This document shows, one piece after another, positions 33,211 to 38,515 of a stretch of 38,515 nucleotides of DNA. Numbering within the stretch: the first letter of the stretch is position 1; each line of letters begins with the position of its first letter. Source of the DNA: a virus; IMG/VR virus record IMGVR_UViG_3300020179_000075, positions 1 to 38,515 of that record; one strand, given 5' to 3'. The translations under genes and the position numbers were made by a program. The notes below the pieces were generated by a model. That model searched no databases. It was not told the origin of the DNA and saw only the letters and a list, made by a program, of their open reading frames with translations.

Positions 33211-33359
33211 TTTGTTTCAACGAGTTCGTCAACAACTTTATCAATAAATTCTTTTTTTACGAGTGAACGAATCTTCTGATAAAAATCAAGAATATCATGA
33301 TTGTTATTATAAACTAATCCACATTCTTTTGCAATGCCTAATACTTCTTTGTTATTCAT
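33207..33359 (-). CDS. Small hypothetical protein (50 residues)
   Basis: MNNKEVLGIAKECGLVYNNN followed by a charged helix (DFYQKIRSLVKKEFIDKVVD). It fills the gap between thyX and the DKHVVKM gene exactly, starting 4 bases past the thyX stop and ending in an ATGA overlap with the next gene. Position and overlaps support a real gene. No function is recognised. Confidence 0.65.
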   Translation of the reverse strand: MNNKEVLGIAKECGLVYNNNHDILDFYQKIRSLVKKEFIDKVVDELVETK

Positions 33360-33363
33360 TTGA

Positions 33364-33999
33364 TTACCATCCTAGTGCTTCTGATACCGTGGGAAATTGT
33401 TGTTTGAAAACCTCTTTACATTCTTCTGCAATCAACATATGTTCTTTCTGAGTTCCATTTGACGAACGTAGATTAATATAGTGAATCCAAGAACGACAAC
33501 TGCCTGTCATATAAATTCTTGTTTTGGTGGCAAGAGGAAGAACAAAACGAGCACACTCTTTTGCTACACCATGTTCAAGCAAACTTTTGTATAAATTGTT
33601 TGCCGTAAAAAAATGTTCTTGAATTTTTGCTTCTAAAGTAAATTTTAAATAACCATCAAGATCATCAGTAGAATTTTGACGATTCTTATCATCTTGACGA
33701 CGCAATTCGGGAACAGGAATATCAGACGCTAGTAGATTTGCATCTGCATATCTTTGTGAAAATTCTTGAAATGTAAAACTGCGGTGTCTCAAAATTTGAG
33801 CTGCAATTCCTCGATTAGTTTCAATCTCTAAAGTCATAGAAGACTGTTCAAAAACAGACCAATGATTATGCTTAATACAATAAGCAAGCAACTTGGAATA
33901 GTTTTCGTTGTCTTGATTCGCAGGATTAGAAACTCGCGCAATATACGCCATTGTTTGTTCTGCATCTGGTGTTACCGAAATTAGTTTAACATCACTCAC
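33364..33999 (-). CDS. thyX: FAD-dependent thymidylate synthase ThyX
   Basis: A 211-residue protein from the GTG at 33999, chosen because AAGGAGG lies 5 bases upstream; a TTG at 34053 is the only longer start and lies within the promoter. The signature RHR-x7-S (RHRSFTFQEFS, residues 71-81) binds FAD and dUMP. The C-terminal R.WIHYINLRSS and ECKEVFKQQFP blocks are also typical. It makes dTMP from dUMP for phage DNA synthesis. A promoter one mismatch from consensus starts transcription about 20 bases before the GTG. Confidence 0.95.
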   Translation of the reverse strand: MSDVKLISVTPDAEQTMAYIARVSNPANQDNENYSKLLAYCIKHNHWSVFEQSSMTLEIETNRGIAAQILRHRSFTFQEFSQRYADANLLASDIPVPELRRQDDKNRQNSTDDLDGYLKFTLEAKIQEHFFTANNLYKSLLEHGVAKECARFVLPLATKTRIYMTGSCRSWIHYINLRSSNGTQKEHMLIAEECKEVFKQQFPTVSEALGW

Positions 34000-34024
34000 A
34001 TTATCCTCCTTTAGTCTTGTTAAT

Positions 34025-34053
34025 ATTCTACCTAATTTTTTGTTGATTGTCAA
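34025..34053 (-). promoter_or_regulatory. Sigma70-type promoter TTGACA-N17-TAGAAT for thyX
   Basis: TTGACA (34053-34048) and TAGAAT (34030-34025) are 17 bases apart, 11 of 12 consensus positions. It lies just after a terminator hairpin and gives a leader of about 20 bases that holds the AAGGAGG of thyX. Confidence 0.75.
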
Positions 34054-34066
34054 GGTCTAAAAACAA

Positions 34067-34089
34067 ACCCCCATCTATTAAATGGAGGT
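34067..34089 (-). terminator. Rho-independent terminator upstream of thyX
   Basis: In minus-strand RNA, ACCUCCAU and AUGGGGGU pair over 8 bp (one U-G) around a 7-base loop, followed by UUGUUUUUAG. It follows the PPPP-ending 93-residue gene and precedes the thyX promoter. Confidence 0.7.
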
Positions 34090-34095
34090 AATTGG

Positions 34096-34377
34096 TTATT
34101 TTTTTGGTGGAGGCGGCATTAATTTTGGATTCATTCTTCCTTCACTAAAATCAATTTTTTGAACCACATCTTTACCATAATGATCATAATATGCATCAAA
34201 GATTGCTACTTTAGTTCCTTGAACAATATCATATAAAATATTTCCAAAATAATCTAAGGTAATAAGATATGCATTATTAGGTAAAGATCTAACATTATGC
34301 ACCATCAAATTTGCATTTTGGTGAATAATATTCACACCTTTTTTTCTGAGTCGAGAAATTTCTTCATCTGTAAACAT
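34096..34377 (-). CDS. Hypothetical protein (93 residues)
   Basis: MFTDEEISRLRKKGVNIIHQ, a mixed middle part (AYLITLDYFGNILYDIVQGT) and a C-terminal MPPPPKK tail. Not recognised. It lies 6 bases after the 155-residue gene and before a terminator, so it is the last gene of the transcript that includes RNase H. Codon use and spacing look like those of its neighbours. Confidence 0.7.
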   Translation of the reverse strand: MFTDEEISRLRKKGVNIIHQNANLMVHNVRSLPNNAYLITLDYFGNILYDIVQGTKVAIFDAYYDHYGKDVVQKIDFSEGRMNPKLMPPPPKK

Positions 34378-34383
34378 TGGTTA

Positions 34384-34851
34384 TTAATTACTTTGTGAAC
34401 GGTTGCCCCATTTGATATCAGGATATGCTTCCGAGATTGCGTTCTTAGTTAATTTATATTTTGTTTGCAATTTCTTGTCTTTAACAAGACACAGAAGACT
34501 TGCTTCTTCTGCAGAAAGACCTTCTAGTAATTGGATAAACAGCAATTCTCTTTTAGATTGTGCAAGTGCATCATTACCACCTTTCACAAAATTGTAAAGA
34601 ACAGAAAATTGATTGCGAAGTCTGGTATGTTCTGTTCCTACAGGAGCGTCATTAGGAGTATACGGAACTTCACCATCTGGAAGTGCGCTCTCTATACTTT
34701 CATCATAATTCCAAATGAGAAGTGAAACCAAAGCAGGAGACCTAAATTTCTTTAGAAGTTCTGCCTTTTCACTTTTGGTTTTTGCATTAGAAATTTTTTG
34801 TAGAATCTCTGTTTGTAATAAATCTGTATCAGTTGGGTTTAGTTTAGTCAT
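34384..34851 (-). CDS. Conserved phage protein (DUF6433-like)
   Basis: A 155-residue protein. LLIWNYDESIESALPDGEVP, then YTPNDAPVGTEHTRLRNQF, and LLFIQLLEGLSAEEASLLCL form a well conserved pattern that I recall from many T4-like cyanophages under the label DUF6433; the label is from memory. Function is unknown. Its ATG overlaps the RNase H stop as TAATG, implying coupled translation with a replication enzyme. Confidence 0.75.
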   Translation of the reverse strand: MTKLNPTDTDLLQTEILQKISNAKTKSEKAELLKKFRSPALVSLLIWNYDESIESALPDGEVPYTPNDAPVGTEHTRLRNQFSVLYNFVKGGNDALAQSKRELLFIQLLEGLSAEEASLLCLVKDKKLQTKYKLTKNAISEAYPDIKWGNRSQSN

Positions 34852-35732
34852 TAAAAGTTCTCCAATTCATTCATTAGTGAAAACAATTTATTGTTAATAA
34901 AATAATTTAAATTGACTGTTTTCTTTTCATGAGTATTTAGTTGATCAAATTCAGTCAAAATTTTATCTTGAATATTTTCTGGGATATAATCAAGATCAAC
35001 CAGAACTTGATTGCGTTTATAATTTTTTAATTGAACATCATTCATAAAACTAGAGGGTTCAGAATGAATCCATTTTTCTAGACTCTTTTTTGACATAGGT
35101 TTTTGTCTTTTTCCAGAGACAAAAGTATCATCATCTGACAAAAAATTAGGAATGCCATCTGAACGATCACCTTTGATAATGTGCTCTTTAATATACAACA
35201 CAGGATCTATTTTTTCAATAAATTTTTTTTGTGTTGGATTGTATTGATGTACAAATGGATATTTTTTAAGTTGAATAAAATCTTTGTCTCCAGAAAGAAC
35301 CAAAACTTTTTCTGGTTCTTTATTTAATTTTTGTAGTTTGATATTCTTAAGTGCTTGTTGTTTACACAAGACCGCAATAATATCATCTGCTTCTGCACCA
35401 TGAACTTCCATAACTTTGTATGGGAAGTTTTCACGAATTTCATCACGAATTTTATTCAAACATTCGAAGATATCATTCCAATTTAGTTCTGATTGTTCTC
35501 TATCTTTTTTGCGATTTTGTTTATAGAAAGGAAAGATTTCTTTCCTCCAATAATGTTTGCTATCGTAACAAAAAACTAGTTCACCATATTCATACGAGAA
35601 ACGTTTCTTGTATGACTTGATGGTATTTAAAACCATATGACGAACTAGATTTTCGTCTAGTTTGTTCTTATCTAGTTTCAGTTGCATCATTAGATTACTA
35701 ATCATGCACTGATTTGTGTCAATTAAAATCAT
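34851..35732 (-). CDS. rnh: RNase H / 5'-3' exonuclease of the FEN-1 family
   Basis: A 293-residue protein; T4 RNase H is 305. Acidic metal ligands appear in order: MILIDTN, LVFCYDS, GAEADDIIAV (residues about 112-121), LVLSGDKDFIQL and GDRSDGIPNFL, followed by the helix-hairpin-helix region. It removes RNA primers from lagging-strand fragments with gp32 and gp45. A 79-residue membrane protein gene lies 5 bases upstream. Confidence 0.93.
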   Translation of the reverse strand: MILIDTNQCMISNLMMQLKLDKNKLDENLVRHMVLNTIKSYKKRFSYEYGELVFCYDSKHYWRKEIFPFYKQNRKKDREQSELNWNDIFECLNKIRDEIRENFPYKVMEVHGAEADDIIAVLCKQQALKNIKLQKLNKEPEKVLVLSGDKDFIQLKKYPFVHQYNPTQKKFIEKIDPVLYIKEHIIKGDRSDGIPNFLSDDDTFVSGKRQKPMSKKSLEKWIHSEPSSFMNDVQLKNYKRNQVLVDLDYIPENIQDKILTEFDQLNTHEKKTVNLNYFINNKLFSLMNELENF

Positions 35733-35737
35733 AAAAA

Positions 35738-35977
35738 TTAGTCCTCGTCTTCTTCATCTTCATCAATGATTCGCAGAGAAATGAGTTCTTCATTAATAAA
35801 ATTACCATGTTGATCAAAAAATTCTGGATGATATCCAGCGTATTCTTCTTCTGTTTCTGAATTATTAGTTAACCACATATTAATTGTAAACCCTATTAAT
35901 CCCCCTATTAATCCCCCCAGGAGTAAGAATAAAAACATTAGACACCCTGAAAAAAAGTAGATGGATGCTTCCGACAT
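35738..35977 (-). CDS. Small membrane protein with acidic tail
   Basis: 79 residues. Residues about 7-36 (FFSGCLMFLFLLLGGLIGGL, then IGFTINMWL) form one long or two short membrane helices with a Gly zipper (GGLIGGLIG). The rest is acidic and ends EDEEDED. A GGAGG precedes the ATG. Not recognised. It lies just before RNase H in the same transcript. It could be an inner-membrane protein acting on the host; no lysis motif was seen. Confidence 0.7.
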   Translation of the reverse strand: MSEASIYFFSGCLMFLFLLLGGLIGGLIGFTINMWLTNNSETEEEYAGYHPEFFDQHGNFINEELISLRIIDEDEEDED

Positions 35978-36003
35978 GTTTTTTCCTCCAAGAATAGTTG
36001 AAA

Positions 36004-36180
36004 TTAAGTCTCCCTATTCTGAAGAACATCAAGGGAAACACTTACTTTAATTGAGTAATTTTTATTAAAAAATTTAACTACTCGATCAAGGTTGTAGTCA
36101 AGAAGACTACGGTTCGAAGAAGTTCCCCTCCCTTGCATCATTGCTCTTACACCTTTATTTAGTTTAGGATTGTTAGTCAT
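36004..36180 (-). CDS. Small basic hypothetical protein (58 residues)
   Basis: MTNNPKLNKGVRAMMQGRGT, then SSNRSLLDYNLDRVVKFFNK. The ATG overlaps the stop of the 242-residue gene (TGATG), a strong sign of coupled translation. The N-terminal half is basic. No function is recognised. Confidence 0.65.
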   Translation of the reverse strand: MTNNPKLNKGVRAMMQGRGTSSNRSLLDYNLDRVVKFFNKNYSIKVSVSLDVLQNRET

Positions 36181-36908
36181 CAGAAATGCTTCAAAAGAAT
36201 ATGGTATTCATTAATTCTACCACTGGGTAGTTTTTCTTTGGTAGTCAGTTCTTTTCGCAAGTTGTTAGTAAATTCCCTAGTAGAACTGATGATAGAATCC
36301 AGAACCTCGGAAGGTTTTCTCAGGGTCTTAGACCATGAACGATTCTTGTCATAATTAATGATAGAAGAGTTCCTGACAGACAGACTCTCTCCGTAATAAA
36401 CTGCAATCTCTCTGGTAGTTGTATTATAAACTACCAATTGTTTGGAGTTGATGATGTCAACAGGATTGATTGAAACATACCTGTCGTCTAGAATATCTAC
36501 CACCTTACGGTATTTTAAATTTTTTACAAGTTTCGCTGGATCAATTTTGCGACGACGAGTTTTACGTGCAGCAATTTTTTCTGCATAATATTTGTTAATG
36601 TCATCAATGATAGATTCAAGATATTCGATATACATACGAAGTTTTGGACGAGAAAAAGTAGAGTATGCTTCTACGAGTTCCTCATCAGAACCATCATATG
36701 CAATTTCTGCTTCCCTTTTATCTTGGATAAAGTGATCATAATCCTTGATTAGAGAAATAGTTTTCTTATCAAGTTGTTGAGAAACAAAGTGTTTGTACAA
36801 ATTGAACTTTGGTTTCTTGTTTTCAATAATCAACTTGTCAATTAACTCATTAATTACAGAAATGTTTTCACTGAAAACTTCAGTACGAACATTTTGAATC
36901 TTGGTCAT
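36180..36908 (-). CDS. Hypothetical protein (242 residues)
   Basis: A charged, mainly helical protein with a basic patch EKIAARKTRRRKIDPAKLVK (residues about 110-130), followed by LKYRKVVDILDDRYVSINPV and a beta-rich part (KQLVVYNTTTREIAVYYGES). The basic stretch suggests nucleic-acid binding, but no family is recognised. It starts in an ATGA overlap with glutaredoxin and ends in a TGATG overlap, so the three genes form one translational unit. Confidence 0.75.
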   Translation of the reverse strand: MTKIQNVRTEVFSENISVINELIDKLIIENKKPKFNLYKHFVSQQLDKKTISLIKDYDHFIQDKREAEIAYDGSDEELVEAYSTFSRPKLRMYIEYLESIIDDINKYYAEKIAARKTRRRKIDPAKLVKNLKYRKVVDILDDRYVSINPVDIINSKQLVVYNTTTREIAVYYGESLSVRNSSIINYDKNRSWSKTLRKPSEVLDSIISSTREFTNNLRKELTTKEKLPSGRINEYHILLKHF

Positions 36909-37138
36909 AGTTGTTTGTCTCTAATAAAATGAACAAAGTCTGTGTAACCACCAACCAAATTTCCGTCCACTAGAACTCTAGGGAACATATATGGTTGTTC
37001 AAATTTTTCCATGAATTGTTCTTTGGAAAAATCCTGATACAAAGAGTATTCAGTATACTCTTTTCCCATCGACTGCAGAAGCAGTTTCAGGTTTTCACAA
37101 AAGGGGCATGACTCCTTCGTGTAAATTTCTATAAGCAT
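36905..37138 (-). CDS. Glutaredoxin
   Basis: 77 residues from the ATG at 37138, with AGGAGG upstream. MLIEIYTKESCPFC gives the dithiol CPFC active site (C11, C14); FPRVLVDG contains the cis-proline and GGYTDF the glutathione-binding GG. It reduces disulfides; in phages the likely client is ribonucleotide reductase. The start codon is part of the -10 box of a perfect promoter, so transcripts from that promoter would start inside this gene (see findings). Confidence 0.93.
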   Translation of the reverse strand: MLIEIYTKESCPFCENLKLLLQSMGKEYTEYSLYQDFSKEQFMEKFEQPYMFPRVLVDGNLVGGYTDFVHFIRDKQL

Positions 37139-37165
37139 TATAGGTCCTCCTGGTGCTAGTGTCAA
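37137..37165 (-). promoter_or_regulatory. Perfect sigma70-type promoter overlapping glutaredoxin start
   Basis: TTGACA (37165-37160) and TATAAT (37142-37137) with 17 bases between. The last two bases of TATAAT are the first two of the glutaredoxin ATG, and the AGGAGG lies in the spacer. The expected start is near 37130, 8 bases inside the gene. A terminator lies just upstream. Confidence 0.7.
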
Positions 37166-37177
37166 GGGCTAAAGACG

Positions 37178-37201
37178 AAAAAGGGGGGAGTTACCTCCCC
37201 C
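37178..37201 (-). terminator. Rho-independent terminator
   Basis: On the minus strand GGGGGAG, loop GTAA, CTCCCCC (37201-37184), then C and five T. It ends the transcript of the 67-residue gene and the tRNA-Ser region just before the glutaredoxin promoter. Confidence 0.8.
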
Positions 37202-37208
37202 TTATAAT

Positions 37209-37412
37209 TTATCTTTTCTTTTTTAATTGTCTATTTAAAAAGAAACGATCTATTCTCATTCTAGTATATAATTTAACTAGAAGCATTTTAGTTCTGAAAT
37301 TGATGTAAAGAAGCTTTAACATCAACCAACAGTATGTTAATAAATTTTGTTCTTCTATTAATATGTATATTATTATTAGTAATGCAAAAATATAAAATTG
37401 ATACAAAAACAT
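37209..37412 (-). CDS. Small hydrophobic-basic protein, uncertain
   Basis: 67 residues. MFLYQFYIFALLIIIYILIE is a clear membrane helix, followed by a Leu/Lys/Arg-rich amphipathic part ending LNRQLKKKR. No ribosome site is seen and no family is recognised. It fits exactly between tRNA-Ser and a terminator. It could be a small toxic or host-directed membrane peptide, or a chance ORF in AT-rich DNA. Confidence 0.45.
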   Translation of the reverse strand: MFLYQFYIFALLIIIYILIEEQNLLTYCWLMLKLLYINFRTKMLLVKLYTRMRIDRFFLNRQLKKKR

Positions 37413-37431
37413 TGATCTAATTTAAGAGAAG

Positions 37432-37517
37432 CGGAAGCGGTAGGATTTGAACCCACGAACGCTATTAACGTTGGTTGTTTTCAAGACAACTGCCATAAAC
37501 CACTCGGCCACGCTTCC
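37432..37517 (-). tRNA. tRNA-Ser (anticodon TGA)
   Basis: 86 bases: acceptor GGAAGCG/CGCTTCC with discriminator G, anticodon stem GTTGT/ACAAC with loop CTTGAAA, a long variable arm (AACG..CGTT), and T stem GTGGG/CCTAC with loop TTCAAAT. The anticodon TGA reads UCA. The long arm fits serine. CCA is not encoded. It lies 6 bases past the 66-residue gene. Confidence 0.95.
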
Positions 37518-37523
37518 AGTATA

Positions 37524-37724
37524 TTAAATTTTATTATCTAATTGTTTGATCGCAAAGATATTACTTTTACGATACCGAATAGATTTTTTAATTTGTTTCT
37601 TGAGTTGTCTTAGTTCTCTGATTTGTTCACCAATTGGACGAACATCAACCTCTTCTTCTATCTCTTCTTCTGGAGTTTCTACAACTTCTTCAGATTGAAC
37701 ATCAATAATTTGTTCCTCACTCAT
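37524..37724 (-). CDS. Small protein with acidic N-terminus and basic C-terminus
   Basis: 66 residues: MSEEQIIDVQSEEVVETPEE plus EIEEEVDV (strongly acidic), then PIGEQIRELRQLKKQIKKSI with RYRKS (strongly basic, likely coiled coil). The split charge suggests a DNA-mimic or adaptor-like shape, but no family is known. The ATG overlaps the stop of the 51-residue gene (ATGA). Confidence 0.65.
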   Translation of the reverse strand: MSEEQIIDVQSEEVVETPEEEIEEEVDVRPIGEQIRELRQLKKQIKKSIRYRKSNIFAIKQLDNKI

Positions 37725-37876
37725 ACTTTGTATTTTAACCTCAATTCATTTATAATTTTTCTTGTAGATGAAATACCATCTGCAAATTTTAACTCAGATA
37801 AATCAGTTGCATTCTTTCGAGTCAACTGTTCTTTGTGTTGTAGTCTATCATACAACTCATCAAAAAAATCTTTCAT
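37721..37876 (-). CDS. Small hypothetical protein (51 residues)
   Basis: MKDFFDELYDRLQHKEQLTR, then KNATDLSELKFADGISSTRK. It is the first gene after a perfect promoter, whose expected start is only about 14 bases upstream, and no good ribosome site is seen in that leader. It overlaps the 66-residue gene by 4 bases. Not recognised. Confidence 0.6.
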   Translation of the reverse strand: MKDFFDELYDRLQHKEQLTRKNATDLSELKFADGISSTRKIINELRLKYKV

Positions 37877-37896
37877 AGTTATCAGAGAATATACGC

Positions 37897-37925
37897 ATTA
37901 TAAAACATATTTCAAATTTTGTCAA
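37897..37925 (-). promoter_or_regulatory. Perfect sigma70-type promoter for small early genes
   Basis: TTGACA (37925-37920) and TATAAT (37902-37897) with 17 bases between. The -35 box contains the TGA stop codon of the HNH gene. It should drive the two small genes, tRNA-Ser and the hydrophobic protein as far as the terminator at 37178-37201. Confidence 0.85.
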
Positions 37926-38314
37926 CCTCCAAGCGCAAAATTTCTTCGTGAAGGATAAACTATCCTGGTTTCATCTTTTGATTTCATCCATTTAATAATC
38001 TCAGTTTTTCTTTGTTCAGAAAAAAATTCTTGTTGTTCATACCAGTCTTTCCAGTTGTCATGACTCTTAGATTGATTGCATGATTTACAACAACAAACTA
38101 CATTTTCTGTAGTATCACTTCCACCTTTTGATTGCGGAACAATGTGGTCAATAGTTAAATCTTCTTCTGAATTACAATAAGCACACCGATGATTCCATTG
38201 TTCTCTAATTGACTTTCTCCACAATCGTTTTGCTTCAGATGAAGAAGCAGTGTGGAGATTAAACAAATAATCTTTTGATGACTTGTATAGGTCCATATAG
38301 CAATGTAAGGACAT
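37922..38314 (-). CDS. HNH endonuclease
   Basis: A 130-residue protein. CAYC (44-47), LTIDHIVPQSKGG (catalytic DH at 56-57), ENVVCCCKSCN (76-80) and QSKS form a complete HNH motif with a four-cysteine zinc site. The N-terminal 40 residues are helical and basic. It lies between the psbA terminator and a promoter. A free-standing homing endonuclease (F-CphI) beside psbA has been described in cyanophage S-PM2, so a homing role is plausible; orthology is not shown. No ribosome site precedes the ATG; a Met at 38296 is an alternative start. Confidence 0.88.
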   Translation of the reverse strand: MSLHCYMDLYKSSKDYLFNLHTASSSEAKRLWRKSIREQWNHRCAYCNSEEDLTIDHIVPQSKGGSDTTENVVCCCKSCNQSKSHDNWKDWYEQQEFFSEQRKTEIIKWMKSKDETRIVYPSRRNFALGG

Positions 38315-38330
38315 TACTATTTAACACAAT

Positions 38331-38355
38331 AAAAAAGGAGGGGTTAACCCCCTCC
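38331..38355 (-). terminator. Rho-independent terminator of psbA
   Basis: On the minus strand GGAGGGG, a 5-base loop, CCCCTCC (38355-38337), followed by six T (38336-38331). It lies 26 bases past the psbA stop. Confidence 0.88.
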
Positions 38356-38381
38356 AAAGTTACCATAAGTCAAACCATTTG

Positions 38382-38515
<134 letters not shown>

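Noticed and set aside
35694-35722. TTGACA-N17 site inside the RNase H gene
   Set aside because: The -10 is AGTAAT and the position is within the N-terminal coding part; likely chance.

Overview
The window is part of a T4-like cyanophage genome (a marine cyanomyovirus infecting Synechococcus or Prochlorococcus). The evidence is a mix of T4 core genes (gp4, gp5, gp26, gp32, gp33, gp48, gp53, gp59, RNase H) and cyanophage auxiliary genes: psbA at the right edge, CP12, speD, phoH, thyX, a glutaredoxin and a DUF1825 protein. Three tRNA genes are present. Nearly everything is on the minus strand, so transcription runs from right to left. Only gp48 and gp53 (27143-28803) are on the plus strand.

Layout, right to left: the end of psbA with its terminator; an HNH endonuclease; a cluster of small early genes with tRNA-Ser; glutaredoxin, hypothetical proteins, RNase H and thyX; a tightly overlapping block of small unknowns, phoH, a PD-(D/E)XK nuclease, gp33, gp59, DUF1825 and gp32. 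Next comes the plus-strand gp48-gp53 pair, then the late virion block: gp4, an unknown, a tail-tube-like gp54 candidate, gp26 with a probable -1 frameshift extension, two tape-measure-like proteins carrying peptidoglycan hydrolase domains, a hub protein, CP12 and gp5. After that come a leader and tRNA-Leu/speD/tRNA-Thr segment and about 12.8 kb of fibre and large virion proteins. The leftmost fibre gene runs off the window.

Transcription signals are unusually readable. Five sites match TTGACA-N17-TATAAT (three perfect, two with one mismatch) before early or middle genes and before the tRNA/speD segment. Four perfect T4-type late boxes (TATAAATA) precede virion genes. Strong hairpin terminators often lie next to these promoters.

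The most interesting points are: a canonical slippery heptamer (T TTT TTC) at the end of gp26 that would fuse it to a 62-residue extension directly before a tape-measure gene, as in lambda G/GT; a promoter plus about 100-nt leader ending in a terminator that abuts tRNA-Leu, with competing CGAAA/UUUCG pairings; a tRNA-Leu(UAA) without the expected long variable arm; a perfect promoter overlapping the glutaredoxin start codon; a 12-bp inverted repeat around the gp32 promoter; and duplicated tape-measure-like genes sharing a 103-bp near-identical repeat. All functional statements are from reading the sequence; no database search was run.
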